Below are positions 24,086 through 33,247 of a DNA stretch of 64,000 bases, piece after piece (the stretch's first letter is position 1; each line of letters begins with the position of its first letter). The notes beneath the pieces are model-generated. The model was not told the DNA's origin. It was given only the letters and a program-made list of their open reading frames with translations, and did no database searches. Source of the DNA: JAIBJN01 sp963811635 (lineage in GTDB: Bacteria; Actinomycetota; Thermoleophilia; Gaiellales; Gaiellaceae); NCBI GenBank assembly GCA_963811635.1, contig CAWESB010000017.1, forward strand, positions 62,001 to 126,000. The letters run 5' to 3'. The translations under genes and the position numbers were made by a program.

Positions 24086-26851
24086 CTACTCGTGGAAGCG
24101 GCGCGCGAGCTCGGCGCGTGACCGGACGCCCAGCTTCCGATAGATCCGGGAGAGGTGGAACTCGACCGTGTGGTCGGTCACGTAGAGCACCGCGGCGACC
24201 TCTCGGTTCGTCCGCCCCTCGGCGACGAGCGCCGCGACGCGCTCCTCCGCGGGGGTCAGCTCGGCGCTCGAAGGTGCCCGTCCACCGATGCTGGCGAGCT
24301 CCGACCGCGCCTTCCCCGCCCAGAGGGCGGCGCCGAGCTCATCGAAGACCGCGAGCGCCTCGCTGATGCTCTTGCGAGCTGCCGCCTTCTTTTTGGTGCG
24401 GCGCTGCGTCGCCCCGAAGGCGAGGAGGGTGCGCGCTCGTTCGAACGGATTCGGAACGCGCGCGTGCTCTGCAAGCGCCCCCTCGAACTCAGCGAAAGCT
24501 GCGTCGCGATCGCCGCTGGCGGCGGCCAGCAGACCACGGCAGCGCGCCGCAGCCGCGAGCGCCGAGGCTCGGTCGAGGGCTTTCCCTTGCGCCTCGAGCC
24601 AGTCGAGCAACGCCCTCGCCTCGCCCGCTCGCTCGAGGGCGACGAGCGCTTCGATCTCGTCGGCGACGAAGCGGATCGTGCCCGGTTCGCCCACGCCGCC
24701 TGCGAGGAGCCGCTCGCGCTCCGGGGCGAGCAGCCGGGCGACCTCGGCCGGCCGGTCGAGCGAGAGCTCGAGCACGCCGAGCGCCCAAATGCTGTGGAGC
24801 CTGGCCGCTGCCATCCCGCGCTCCCCGGCGAACGCCAGTGCCTGCTGCGCGTCGGCGCGCGCATCGGGCTCCAACCCCAACGAAGCCCGGACGAGCGCGC
24901 GTATGGCGAGCGAATACGCATGCATCGGCCGCTGGTCGGTCTGCAGCGCGAGCTCGGACGCTTCCTCGGCGACCTGCTGGGCTTCGGTCCAGCGGCCCTC
25001 GAGATACGTCGCCAGCGCGAGTTGCGCGAGGACCATCGGGGCCGACCCCTCGTCACCGCGCGCGACCGCGTCTTCATGGGAGTTGTGTAGGAGCCGAGCT
25101 GCCTCGGGACCGTCGGTCCAGAGAGCAAAGACGCCCTGGTTGAGGGTCGGCGTCGAGAGCACGCGGGCGTAGGCGGCCGGTTCCGCCAACTCCGCGACAC
25201 CACGGAACGTTGCGACCGCCTCGGGGCGTCCGACCAGGCACTCCATCAGGCCCTGGAGGCAGAGCGATTCCATCTGCAGGACGTTGTCGTGCGACCGCGC
25301 CGCGAGCTCGGCCGCAAGGGCGGCAAGCTCGACTCCCTCTTCGAGGTCCTCCTTGAGATAGAAGAGCGTTGCAGCGAGTCCCTGCGCGGCCTCGGCGCGC
25401 ACGCGATCATCCGGCCCGGCCTCTGCGAGCGCCTGCCGGGCCAGCTCTGCGGCCAGCGGCTGGTCGCCTCCGAACCGGTGCAGTCGCGAGAGGGCCGCCA
25501 ACACCTCCGCACGTGCGCTCCCGGGCGGTGCGGCAGCCAGAGCCTCCTCCAGCAGCTCGATCGCTCGCCCGGGGTCGCCGGCATCGAAGCAGTAGAGCGC
25601 GGCGCCGACCGTCCGGCGATGGATGTCTGCGAGCGCATCCCGCGGCGTCAGCCGGCGAGCCTGCTCGCCGAGCTCCGCCGCGGCCGCGCTCGCTCCACGA
25701 GAGCGAGCATGTACCGCAGCCCGCTCGAGGGCGGCCGCGACGTCCGCGTCCGGCGTGTCGACGGCGAGCGCAAGGTGGCGCGACCGCTCCTCCTCGTCGT
25801 CGACGACGCCGGCAAGGCGGCGGTGGAGCTCCCGTCGTGCGATGGCGTCGACGCTCTCGTACGCCGCGGAGGCGAGCAGCGGGTGCGTGAAGCGGAGAAG
25901 GTCGCCGTGGACCTCGAGGACGTGGGCCTCGGCGGCGGGCTGCAGTGCATCCGCCTCGTGTCCGGCCTCTCGGAGGAGTGAGAGCGTCGGCTGCGAGAGG
26001 GCCGCGGCCACGGCGAGGGCTTCCCGCGTCGGCGCGGGCAAGACGACGAGCCGGTCATGCACGAGCTCACGCAGCCCCTCAGGCACCGGCAGCGGCTCGC
26101 CGGGCACTGGCGTTGCACCATGGCGCTGGAGCGCGCGACCCAGCTCCAGCGCGTAGAACGCGTTGCCGCCCGCAACGTCGTAGAGCCGCCGAAGCACCGG
26201 CCGGGCGAGCGGGAGCCCGATCCGAGCCTGCAGGAGACCGTGGACCGCGCCGAGGCTCAGCGGCGTGACCTCGAGGAGACGTGTCCCCTCGAGCTCGAGC
26301 AGCGCAGCGGGTGCCGTCAGCCCCAGGCGGTGCGAAAGGAGAAGGCCGGCCGGCTCCTCGCGAAGGCGTCGCCACGCGAACGCAAGCACGGCGCCGGACG
26401 CGGAGTCGAGCCACTGGACGTCGTCCACGGCCACGAGCAGCGGGCGCTCGGCAGCGTAGATGCGAAGCGCGCCGAGAAACGCGACGGCGACCGCGCGCTC
26501 GTCGGGGGGCGAGCCCTGCGCCTGCTCGAGCAGGAGCGCGACTCGAAGTGCGTCGGCCTGGGGCGGCGGGAGCGCGTCGAGCAGGTCGGCCAGTCCTTCG
26601 TCAAGTAGATCGCCGAGCCCTGCGAAGGCGAGCCTTGCTTCGGCCGCGGCAGGTCGAGTCTCGAGCACTCGAAAGCCGACTCTCCGAGCCGTCTCGACAC
26701 CTGCGTGCCACAGAGTGGTCTTGCCGACGCCCGCGTCACCATCGAGGACGAACGCGGCCGGGCCGGTCTGCAGAGAGCCGAGAAAGGCATCCAGCGCCTC
26801 GAGCTCTTCCTGACGGCCGATGACGTCGACGTGGGCCGCGGGCTTCACCAC
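24086..26851 (-). CDS. Large ATP-binding LuxR (LAL/STAND) transcriptional regulator
   Basis: A 921-aa protein. N-terminal AAA/STAND NTPase: Walker A GDAGVGKTTL (about residues 38-47) and Walker B LLVAVDDVQWLD (about residue 137). The middle is a long Ala/Leu-rich TPR-like helical array. The C-terminus (about 858-921) is a LuxR-type helix-turn-helix, LTPAEERVAALVAEGRTNRE... ending VRSRAELARRFHE. Such regulators are activated by ligand or ATP binding and switch on nearby operons. The likely targets are the downstream DUF4242-propeller genes or the divergent msrA, but no operator was identified. GTG start at 26851. Confidence 0.92.
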   Translation of the reverse strand: MVKPAAHVDVIGRQEELEALDAFLGSLQTGPAAFVLDGDAGVGKTTLWHAGVETARRVGFRVLETRPAAAEARLAFAGLGDLLDEGLADLLDALPPPQADALRVALLLEQAQGSPPDERAVAVAFLGALRIYAAERPLLVAVDDVQWLDSASGAVLAFAWRRLREEPAGLLLSHRLGLTAPAALLELEGTRLLEVTPLSLGAVHGLLQARIGLPLARPVLRRLYDVAGGNAFYALELGRALQRHGATPVPGEPLPVPEGLRELVHDRLVVLPAPTREALAVAAALSQPTLSLLREAGHEADALQPAAEAHVLEVHGDLLRFTHPLLASAAYESVDAIARRELHRRLAGVVDDEEERSRHLALAVDTPDADVAAALERAAVHARSRGASAAAAELGEQARRLTPRDALADIHRRTVGAALYCFDAGDPGRAIELLEEALAAAPPGSARAEVLAALSRLHRFGGDQPLAAELARQALAEAGPDDRVRAEAAQGLAATLFYLKEDLEEGVELAALAAELAARSHDNVLQMESLCLQGLMECLVGRPEAVATFRGVAELAEPAAYARVLSTPTLNQGVFALWTDGPEAARLLHNSHEDAVARGDEGSAPMVLAQLALATYLEGRWTEAQQVAEEASELALQTDQRPMHAYSLAIRALVRASLGLEPDARADAQQALAFAGERGMAAARLHSIWALGVLELSLDRPAEVARLLAPERERLLAGGVGEPGTIRFVADEIEALVALERAGEARALLDWLEAQGKALDRASALAAAARCRGLLAAASGDRDAAFAEFEGALAEHARVPNPFERARTLLAFGATQRRTKKKAAARKSISEALAVFDELGAALWAGKARSELASIGGRAPSSAELTPAEERVAALVAEGRTNREVAAVLYVTDHTVEFHLSRIYRKLGVRSRAELARRFHE

Positions 26852-27053
26852 CGGAGCCCATGCTAAGTCCCGGAGCGCAGGTGGGAAAGCACGCCAGCGT
26901 CGCTCGCCTCGGATGCCGGGAGCTCAGCGGAGGGGGACGGATCGAACCCAGCCGCGTGGACGACGCCTGGTCACAGCTCATCGAGAGCACTGCCACCCGA
27001 GGCGCCGAAGGTACATTGAACTGCTGAGTCGTGATCGTCAGGGAGGTGGCGTG

Positions 27054-27575
27054 ATGAATGGTTCGGTCGAGAAGGCGATTCTCGCGGGCGGGTGCTTCTG
27101 GGGGATGCAGGACCTCATCCGGAAGCGGCCGGGCATCCTGGAGACGAGGGTGGGCTACACGGGCGGCGATGTCCCGAACGCCACCTACCGCAACCACGGC
27201 ACGCACGCAGAGGCGATCGAGATCGTCTTCGACCCCGAGCAGACGTCGTACCGCGACCTGCTCGAGTTCTTCTTCCAGATCCACGACCCGACGACGCTGA
27301 ACCGTCAGGGGAACGACTTCGGGACGAGCTACCGCTCGGCGATCTACTACCTCGACGAGGAGCAGCGCCGCGTCGCGGAGGACACGATCGCCGACGTCGA
27401 GGCCTCTGGCCTCTGGCCGGGCAAGGTCGTCACCGAGGTCGAGCCGGCGGGGCCGTTCTGGGAGGCCGAGCCCGAGCACCAGGACTACCTCGAGAAGTAT
27501 CCCAACGGCTACACGTGCCACTTCCCGCGGCCTGGCTGGGTCCTCCCCCGCCGCGCGCCGGCAGCCGCCGGCTAA
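27054..27575 (+). CDS. msrA: Peptide-methionine (S)-S-oxide reductase MsrA
   Basis: A 173-aa protein with the catalytic AGGCFWGMQ motif (Cys at about residue 14) and TRVGYTGGDVPNATY, HAEAIEIVFDPEQ and AEPEHQDYLEKYPNGYTCH, all MsrA signatures. It reduces methionine-S-sulfoxide in proteins. No second resolving Cys pair like that of E. coli is evident at the C-terminus (PRPGWVLPRRAPAAAG), so resolution may use an external thiol. The ATG at 27054 has GGGAGG about 8 nt upstream. It diverges from the LuxR gene across a ~200-nt gap that contains no other gene. Confidence 0.95.
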   Translation: MNGSVEKAILAGGCFWGMQDLIRKRPGILETRVGYTGGDVPNATYRNHGTHAEAIEIVFDPEQTSYRDLLEFFFQIHDPTTLNRQGNDFGTSYRSAIYYLDEEQRRVAEDTIADVEASGLWPGKVVTEVEPAGPFWEAEPEHQDYLEKYPNGYTCHFPRPGWVLPRRAPAAAG

Positions 27576-27716
27576 CGGCTCGCTCGCGCCGGCCGTTATT
27601 GCGGACATCGTCACGCGGCGGATCGTCCACCTCGATCACGAATCCGCGCACGCCCGGTTTCTACCAAGCTGACGAGCCCACTATCTTGGCACCGTCGAGC
27701 CCACGAGGAGACAGCC

Positions 27717-28130
27717 ATGCAGATAACCAGGAACAGCATCGCGACCGCGGCGGGCCCGAGCGAGTGGTTCACCGGTCTGGTCTACATCGACCCGGTCGCC
27801 GTCCCGTCAGGCGCAACGCGTGTGAGCGTGAGCAGCGTCCACTTCACGCCGGGCGCGCGGACGGCGTGGCACACGCACCCGAACGGCCAGACGATCTACG
27901 TCACGGAGGGCGTCGGCCTCGCTCAACGGCGCGGGGGGCCGATCGAGGTGATCCGTCCCGGCGACCGGGTGTTCTTCGAGCCGGGCGAGGATCACTGGCA
28001 CGGGGCGGCGCCGACGCGCTTCATGACACACCTCGCGATGCTCGAGGTCGACGACGAAGGCAACCCCGCGACCTGGGGCGATCACGTCACCGTCGAGGAG
28101 TACGGGGCCGGGTCGCCGACGGACAGCTGA
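27717..28130 (+). CDS. Single-domain cupin
   Basis: A 137-aa cupin with motif 1 TAWHTHPNGQTIYVTEGVG and motif 2 IRPGDRVFFEPGEDHWHGA. It resembles the cupin group that includes manganese-dependent hydroxynitrile lyases and carboxymuconolactone-linked cupins. His/Glu metal ligands are present, but Gln replaces the usual Glu position in motif 1. The specific reaction is unknown. GAGGAGA lies about 7 nt before the ATG. It is followed closely by the hemerythrin gene. Confidence 0.82.
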   Translation: MQITRNSIATAAGPSEWFTGLVYIDPVAVPSGATRVSVSSVHFTPGARTAWHTHPNGQTIYVTEGVGLAQRRGGPIEVIRPGDRVFFEPGEDHWHGAAPTRFMTHLAMLEVDDEGNPATWGDHVTVEEYGAGSPTDS

Positions 28131-28143
28131 CCGGACCGCGAGC

Positions 28144-28650
28144 GTGGACAAGAACAAGCCGGGTCAGCTCCTCCTGGAGGAGCTCAAGTGGGTACACGGG
28201 CGGATTCGCCATGACCTGCGACTCTGCGAGGACCTCGCGCGTCGTGCGTCCGAGGGCCTCTCTCCGACCGACGTCCGCGAGGAGATCCGCTCGCTCGAGA
28301 CGAACAGCCCGCTGTGGAAGCTGCGTGTGAACTGCATCTACTACTGCCGCTTCGTGCATTCCCACCACGCCGCGGAGAACATTGCCTTGTTCCCCGCCGT
28401 TCGCGCCGCCGACGAGAGCCTCGTCGAGGTCGTCGACAAGCTCGAGGCCGACCATCGCATGGTCTCCGACCGGCTCGACGAGGTCGAGGCCGCCGCGGAC
28501 GCCCTGCTGGCCGACGACGCCGCCGACGTCCGCGCGCGACTCGTCGCCGCCCTCAGCGCGCTCGAGTCCGACCTGCTCGCACATCTCGACTACGAAGAAG
28601 CCGCGATCGGCCCCACGATCCTCGAGTGGGACCGCTGGCCGTTCCTATGA
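28144..28650 (+). CDS. Hemerythrin/HHE cation-binding protein
   Basis: A 168-aa four-helix protein with candidate iron ligands WVHGRIRHDLRLCED, FVHSHHAAENIALFP, ADHRMVSDRL and HLDYEEAAIGP, the hemerythrin-like HHE arrangement. Likely roles are oxygen, NO or redox sensing, or iron binding. GTG start at 28144, 13 nt after the cupin stop, so it is probably co-transcribed. Confidence 0.85.
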   Translation: MDKNKPGQLLLEELKWVHGRIRHDLRLCEDLARRASEGLSPTDVREEIRSLETNSPLWKLRVNCIYYCRFVHSHHAAENIALFPAVRAADESLVEVVDKLEADHRMVSDRLDEVEAAADALLADDAADVRARLVAALSALESDLLAHLDYEEAAIGPTILEWDRWPFL

Positions 28651-28735
28651 GCGCGGTCGTGTAGTCGAGCTGACGGCCGCGCTCGCACGCATCCGCGCGG
28701 CCTGCGCCCAGCCCGACACAGGAGGCCCCGCATGA

Positions 28736-28939
28736 TCCGCCCGCTCGAGTTCGAAGGGCTTGGCCCAGGCGCTCCTCGAGGGCCCGCCCGCGCACTGGAT
28801 CGAGGCCCTGACCGGCTTCGCCCTCGAGCTCGGCTTCGACACCTTTGTGCTCTGGCCGCGCGACGACGACCCGGCCCAGCTCGAGCGCTTCGCCCGGGAG
28901 GTCGTTCCGGGCGTGCGCGAGAACCTCGCGTCGACCTAG
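28736..28939 (+). pseudogene. C-terminal remnant of an LLM-class flavin/F420 oxidoreductase
   Basis: About 67 in-frame codons encode ...ALLEGPPAHWIEALTGFALE and FDTFVLWPRDDDPAQLERFA, ending PGVRENLAST. This closely resembles the last ~60 residues of luciferase-like monooxygenases. An in-frame TGA at 28733 and the absence of any upstream LLM sequence show the rest of the gene is gone. A TTG at 28760 could still start a short peptide. The stop is part of a CTAG shared with the convergent dehydrogenase gene, as in intact convergent pairs of this window. Confidence 0.55.
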
Positions 28940-30012
28940 CCGCCGGCCGTCCGGAGGAAGGCGCGGGCGATCTCGAGAGCCGCCTGCGTCGGCGTGACGT
29001 GATCCGCGTCGGCTGCGGCCAACACGCGGCGCGTGGTCTCGCCCACCAGCCGCTCGACCGCGGCCAGGCAGCGGGCCGGGTCCTCCTGGCACTCGGGCGC
29101 CTCGTAGAGGTGGATGCCGCCTGCGTTGGTCACGAAGTCCGGCAGCGCCAGGATCCCGGCCGCCGCGAGCGCATCCGTCGCTCCAGTGGCATAGGGAACG
29201 TTCGCCGTGGGGACGACGGCGGCGCAGCGAAGCTCGGTCACGGACTCGGGCGAGATCACGTGTGGGCGCGCGCCGGGGACGAGCACGTCGCACTCGGCGG
29301 CGAAGAGCGCCTCGCGGGGCTGCACGGGAACGGGCCCGTGGTGGACGAACGCATCGCCGTGCCGGGCGCGGAGCGCGAGGAGATCGTCCACGTCGAGCCC
29401 GCGCGGGTCGACCAGGACGCCCTCGACCGTGCTGACGGCCACGACGCGCGCGCCGGCGTCCCCGCAGGCGCGGGCGGTGCCGGCGCCTGCCTTGCCGAAG
29501 CCCTCGATCGCCAGACGCGCGCCCTCGAAGGGCCGGCCGAGCCGTTCGAGCGCGACGGCCGCCGCTCCCTTGATCCCGTAGCCGACCGCGAGGTCGTCCA
29601 TCCCCAACCCCTCGTGCGTGCGCCCCCAGACGGGCGTCGGGCCACCCTCGGGCTCGAGGGCGAGGAAGTCCTCCGGGTGCGTCCCGATATCGGGGCCGGT
29701 GAGAAAGAAGTCCTGCCACTCGCGCACCCGGTCGAGGAACGCCCCGAGCACGGCGGCCCGGTCGCCGCCGCTGAAGCGGATCCCCGCCTTCGCGCCCGCG
29801 TAGGAGACGCCGCAGACCGCGAGCTTCCAGGTCATCGCCCGCGCCAGGTGCGCGACCTCGTCCGAGGTCACGTCGGGCACCATTCGCGTCCCGCCTACCG
29901 CGGTGGCGAAGAGCTCGTGGTCGATCACCACGACGGCGTCGAGGCCCACGGAGGGCTCGACGACTTCGATCACGCGCGCCGGGGGCGCGTCGTCGCGCTC
30001 CAGGACGGACAT
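28936..30012 (-). CDS. Glu/Leu/Phe/Val dehydrogenase family protein
   Basis: A 358-aa enzyme. The N-terminal domain has ATAVGGTRMVPDVT and LARAMTWKLAVCGVSYAGAK with the catalytic Lys region (GGAKAGI-like); PTPVWGRTHEG follows. The Rossmann domain shows RLAIEGFGKAGAGTARACGD and later DFVTNAGGIHLYE. The family oxidatively deaminates amino acids with NAD(P)+. The protein is shorter than glutamate dehydrogenases (about 420 aa) and closer to leucine or phenylalanine dehydrogenase in length, but the substrate cannot be fixed. ATG at 30012. Confidence 0.88.
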   Translation of the reverse strand: MSVLERDDAPPARVIEVVEPSVGLDAVVVIDHELFATAVGGTRMVPDVTSDEVAHLARAMTWKLAVCGVSYAGAKAGIRFSGGDRAAVLGAFLDRVREWQDFFLTGPDIGTHPEDFLALEPEGGPTPVWGRTHEGLGMDDLAVGYGIKGAAAVALERLGRPFEGARLAIEGFGKAGAGTARACGDAGARVVAVSTVEGVLVDPRGLDVDDLLALRARHGDAFVHHGPVPVQPREALFAAECDVLVPGARPHVISPESVTELRCAAVVPTANVPYATGATDALAAAGILALPDFVTNAGGIHLYEAPECQEDPARCLAAVERLVGETTRRVLAAADADHVTPTQAALEIARAFLRTAGG

Positions 30013-30111
30013 CGGCGCGGACGTTATCCCACGGAGACGTAAGAACGGCGCCGTGGCCGTCACGAACACCTGCTGAGGGAACGGGACGAGATCGAACGAA
30101 AGGAGGGCCCC

Positions 30112-30792
30112 TTGAGAGAGGCTCACACATTCCGGTCGATCCGGCTGGGATCCGCACTGCTGCTGGCTGTACTCGCCGCGCTCATCGCGCTCGTCGCGGC
30201 GGGCGGCCCGAACGCGCTCGCGCACGGCAACGCGCGCGGCAAGGGCTCGATCTCCAAGCAGGAGCTCCAGCTGCGCAACGACATGCGCAAGCTCTGGGAA
30301 GACCACGTCACCTGGACGCGCCTGGCGATCATCAGCCTGACGACGGACGCGCCCGACACGCAGGCCACCGTCGGCCGCCTGCTGAAGAACCAGGACGACA
30401 TCGGCGACGCGATCAAGCCGTTCTACGGCGACGCCGCCGGCGAGGAGCTGAGCCGGCTCCTCCGGGAGCACATCCTCATCGCCGCCGACCTGATCGCCGC
30501 CGCGCGGGCGGGCGACGGCGCCGAGGTCGCGGCGCAGCAGGCGCGTTGGCGCTCGAACGCCGACCAGATCGCCGCGTTCCTGAACGCCGCGAACCCGCGC
30601 GAGTGGAAGCTCCGCGAGATGAAGGAGATGCTCTACGAGCACCTCGACCTGACGACGACCGAGGTCGTCTCCCGCCTCCAGGGGAACTGGGACGCCGACG
30701 TCGCCGCCTACGACGCCATCCACCTCCAGGCCCTCGAGATGGCCGACGAGCTCTCGACCGGCATCGTCGCCCAGTTCGGGCGCCGCTTCTGA
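30112..30792 (+). CDS. Conserved secreted helical protein, unknown function
   Basis: A 226-aa protein with a signal peptide (LLLAVLAALIALVAAGGPNALAH). The mature part is helical with RKLWEDHVTWTRLAIISLTT, IKPFYGDAAGEELSRLLREH and LREMKEMLYEHLDLTTTEVV. The same pattern occurs in uncharacterised secreted proteins of clostridia and bacilli. It looks like a duplicated helical hairpin carrying conserved His residues, but I know of no assigned function. Translation starts at a TTG (30112) preceded by AGGAGG at optimal distance, which fixes the start. It is followed by a strong hairpin terminator. Confidence 0.78.
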   Translation: MREAHTFRSIRLGSALLLAVLAALIALVAAGGPNALAHGNARGKGSISKQELQLRNDMRKLWEDHVTWTRLAIISLTTDAPDTQATVGRLLKNQDDIGDAIKPFYGDAAGEELSRLLREHILIAADLIAAARAGDGAEVAAQQARWRSNADQIAAFLNAANPREWKLREMKEMLYEHLDLTTTEVVSRLQGNWDADVAAYDAIHLQALEMADELSTGIVAQFGRRF

Positions 30793-30799
30793 CCCGAGC

Positions 30800-30830
30800 G
30801 AGCCCGGGGCGCCACGCGCGCCCCGGGCTC
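30800..30830 (+). terminator. 13-bp perfect GC stem-loop
   Basis: GAGCCCGGGGCGC pairs perfectly with GCGCCCCGGGCTC around a 5-nt loop, 8 nt after the stop of the secreted helical protein. The U-tract is missing, as is common in GC-rich actinobacteria. Confidence 0.7.
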
Positions 30831-30872
30831 CTCACCAGTAAGAACCGCCGACCCGGCGTCACAAACGACCGA

Positions 30873-31445
30873 GTGGGACACGTGCGCTTCTGCGGCCTCG
30901 ACCTCGCCACGCACCCGGGCAGGGTGATGACGCCCCGGCCCGCGAGCGAGGCGCTCGTCTCGGCCGCGCTCGAGCACCTCGACGGGCGCCCGGCCGTCGT
31001 CGCCGACGTCGGCACCGGCTCCGGGGCCGTGGCGATCGGCATCGCCGCCGGCGCTCCCGAGGCACGCGTCTGGGCGACGGACACGAGCCCGGCCGCGATC
31101 GCGCTCGCGCGGGAGAACGTCCGCCGGCACGGCCTCGCCGACCGGGTGCACATCCTCGTTGGCGACCTGCTCGACCCCGTGCCGGGCAGCGTCGACCTCG
31201 CCGTCGCCAACCTCCCCTACCTTCCGGCGAACGAGCCGGATCCCGATCTCGCCGGCGAGCCCGCGGCGGCGCTCTACGCGCCCGGCGACGGCCTCGGCCC
31301 CTACCGGAGGCTCCTCCACGCCGCCGGGGCGCGGCTCTCCACCTCCGGCGCCCTCATCGTCCAGTTCCGGCGCCGCGCGCTCCTCGCCCACAGGGCCGAG
31401 CTCGACGCGTTGCTGCGCCTCCTCGAAGACCGCGCCGCCGCCTAA
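30873..31445 (+). CDS. HemK/PrmC-like SAM-dependent methyltransferase
   Basis: A 190-aa class I methyltransferase. The SAM motif is VVADVGTGSGAVAIGIAAG, then VWATDTSPAAIALARENV and DLAVANLPYLPANEPD. The last is the (D/N)-x-P-Y motif of N-methylating enzymes, with Leu in place of the first Pro of NPPY. The protein lacks the N-terminal helical domain of PrmC, so it may not act on release factors; the substrate is unknown. GTG start at 30873. Its TAA overlaps the modC TAG (31442-31445) tail to tail. Confidence 0.8.
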   Translation: MGHVRFCGLDLATHPGRVMTPRPASEALVSAALEHLDGRPAVVADVGTGSGAVAIGIAAGAPEARVWATDTSPAAIALARENVRRHGLADRVHILVGDLLDPVPGSVDLAVANLPYLPANEPDPDLAGEPAAALYAPGDGLGPYRRLLHAAGARLSTSGALIVQFRRRALLAHRAELDALLRLLEDRAAA

Positions 31446-32473
31446 CCGCGCGCGACGAGCCGCGTCGCGGCGGCCTTGAACGAGGCGACGACCGGCTCGC
31501 CCTCCTTCAGGTCGAGGCGCTCGACCGAGGCGGTCGTCACCTCCCCGACCAGCGGCCCGACCTCCACTCGGGCGCGGTTGCCGATCGGAACGAGCGACGT
31601 GATCGCCCCGCGCACGTGGTTGAGTGTGGAGTCGTCCGGCGCGGAGCGGGCGATGGAGACCTCCCACGGATACACGGCGACGTAAACCTCGCCGCGCGCG
31701 TCGTCCACGGAGAAGAGAACGACGCCGTCGTCGAGCGTGACCTCTGTCAGCCCGTCGGGACGCGGCAGGGCCCGCCCGACGAGCACATTGGCGCCCGTGA
31801 AGCTCGCCACGAACGGATCGACTGGGCCGGCGATCAGGTCGGCCGGGCTCCCCACCTGGAGCAGCCGACCCTCGACGAGGACGCCCACGCGATCGGCGAG
31901 GATGGCCGCGTCCTCGAAGTCGTGGGTGACGAGGAGCACCGGAAGGTCGAGGTGGTCGAGCGTCCTCCGCAGCTCCGCACGCACCCCCGCCCGCGTATGC
32001 GTGTCGAGCGCCGACATCGGCTCGTCCAGGAGGAGAACGTCCGGATCGCGCGCGAGCGCACGGGCAAGCCCGACGCGCTGGCGCTCCCCGCCGGAGAGCT
32101 CGCCCGGCCGTGCCTTGGCGAGGTCGGAGATGCGCAGGCGCTCGAGGACCTCGACCACGTCCTTTCGCCCGCCGTAGGAGACGTTCTGCTCCACGGTCAT
32201 GTGCGGGAACAGCGCGTACTCCTGGAAGACGAAGCCGACGTGGCGCTCCTCAGGCGGCCGGTCGATTCCGGCCTCCGCATCGAAGAGCACCCGGCCGTTG
32301 AGCCCGACGCGCCCGCGGTCCGGGCGCGCGAGCCCCGCGACCACGCGAAGGATGCTCGTCTTGCCCGCGCCGGAGGGCCCCACGAGCGCGACGGTCTCGC
32401 GCCCGACGGTGAGCGCTAGCTCGAGCCGAAACGAGCGAAGGGCGAGAGCGATGTCGAAGTCGAGCGTGTCCAC
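31442..32473 (-). CDS. modC: Molybdate ABC transporter ATP-binding protein ModC
   Basis: A 343-aa ABC ATPase. Walker A VGPSGAGKTSIL, Q-loop GFVFQEYALFPHM, signature LSGGERQRVGLARAL, Walker B DVLLLDEPMSALDTH and the H-loop LLVTHDFEDA are all present. A C-terminal Mop/TOBE-like domain (about 240-343: FTGANVLVGRALPRPDG, VRGAITSLVPIGNRARVEVG) binds oxyanion and is typical of ModC. GTG at 32473 was chosen because the ABC fold starts there (LDFDIALALRSF); it overlaps the modB 3' end by about 58 nt. Together with ModA/ModB it imports molybdate or tungstate. Confidence 0.93.
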   Translation of the reverse strand: MDTLDFDIALALRSFRLELALTVGRETVALVGPSGAGKTSILRVVAGLARPDRGRVGLNGRVLFDAEAGIDRPPEERHVGFVFQEYALFPHMTVEQNVSYGGRKDVVEVLERLRISDLAKARPGELSGGERQRVGLARALARDPDVLLLDEPMSALDTHTRAGVRAELRRTLDHLDLPVLLVTHDFEDAAILADRVGVLVEGRLLQVGSPADLIAGPVDPFVASFTGANVLVGRALPRPDGLTEVTLDDGVVLFSVDDARGEVYVAVYPWEVSIARSAPDDSTLNHVRGAITSLVPIGNRARVEVGPLVGEVTTASVERLDLKEGEPVVASFKAAATRLVARG

Positions 32474-33247
32474 GCGGGGATGAGCTTGACGAGGAGCAGG
32501 ATCGCGGCGCTGACCAGGGCGAGCAGCGCGCCGAGCGCCAGGGCAACGTCGAAATTGATGTCGAACTGAGCGTAGATCGCCAGGGAGACCGTCTGGGTCA
32601 CGCCCTGGAGGCTGCCGGCGAACATGATCGTCGCCCCGAACTCGCCGATCCCGCGTGCGAACGAGAGCGCGGCGCCGGCCGCCAAGCCCCTTTGACGCCA
32701 GCGGGAGCGCGATCCGGAAGAAAGTGCGCGCGGGCCCGGCGCCGAGGGTGCGCGAGGCGTCCAGCAGCGACTGGTCGAGGGACTCGAACGAGGCGATCGC
32801 CAACCGGAAGTAGAAGGGGCTCGCGACGTAGGTGACCGCGAGGACGACGGCGGTCTGGGTGAAGCTGATCGGAATGCCGAGCGTGTCGAACGTCCCGCCG
32901 AGAAGCCCCAGCCGGCCGAAGGCTGCGAGCAGGGCGATGCCGGCGACCGCCGGCGGCAGCACGAGGGGCAGCTCGACGAGGGTGATCACGAACGGACGGC
33001 CCCGGAACCGGTGCGAGGCGATCAGGTAGGCCGCCGGTGTCCCGACGAGCAGGATCAGGGCCTGCGCGATGAGCGTCGTCTTCAGCGTGACGACGATCGC
33101 GTCGCGGGCCGCCTCGCTCCCGAGCTGGGCGAAGAGGTCGCCCGGGGGGACGCGCAGGAAGATCGCGACCAGCGGCAGGAGAAGAAAGCCGAGCGCGAGC
33201 GCGCAGGCGAGGACGAGCATGGCCGTGAAGAGGTGACGCCGGATCAC
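32416..33247 (-). CDS. modB: Molybdate ABC transporter permease ModB (frameshifted)
   Basis: A membrane permease with several helices and the EAA-type loop. The N-terminal part is intact up to FFRIALPLASKG and the C-terminal part resumes with AAGAALSFARGIGEFGATIM. One extra base in the AA pair at 32684-32685 breaks the frame; removing it gives 277 codons, a normal ModB length. It passes molybdate through the membrane, driven by ModC. The start overlaps the regulator gene by 4 nt. Probably intact in the organism. Confidence 0.88.

Noticed and set aside
28732..28938. An ATG-started frame beginning MIRPLEFEGLG at 28732
   Set aside because: It does not encode the LLM-like sequence, which lies in another frame; the product is arginine/proline-rich as expected of a shadow frame.
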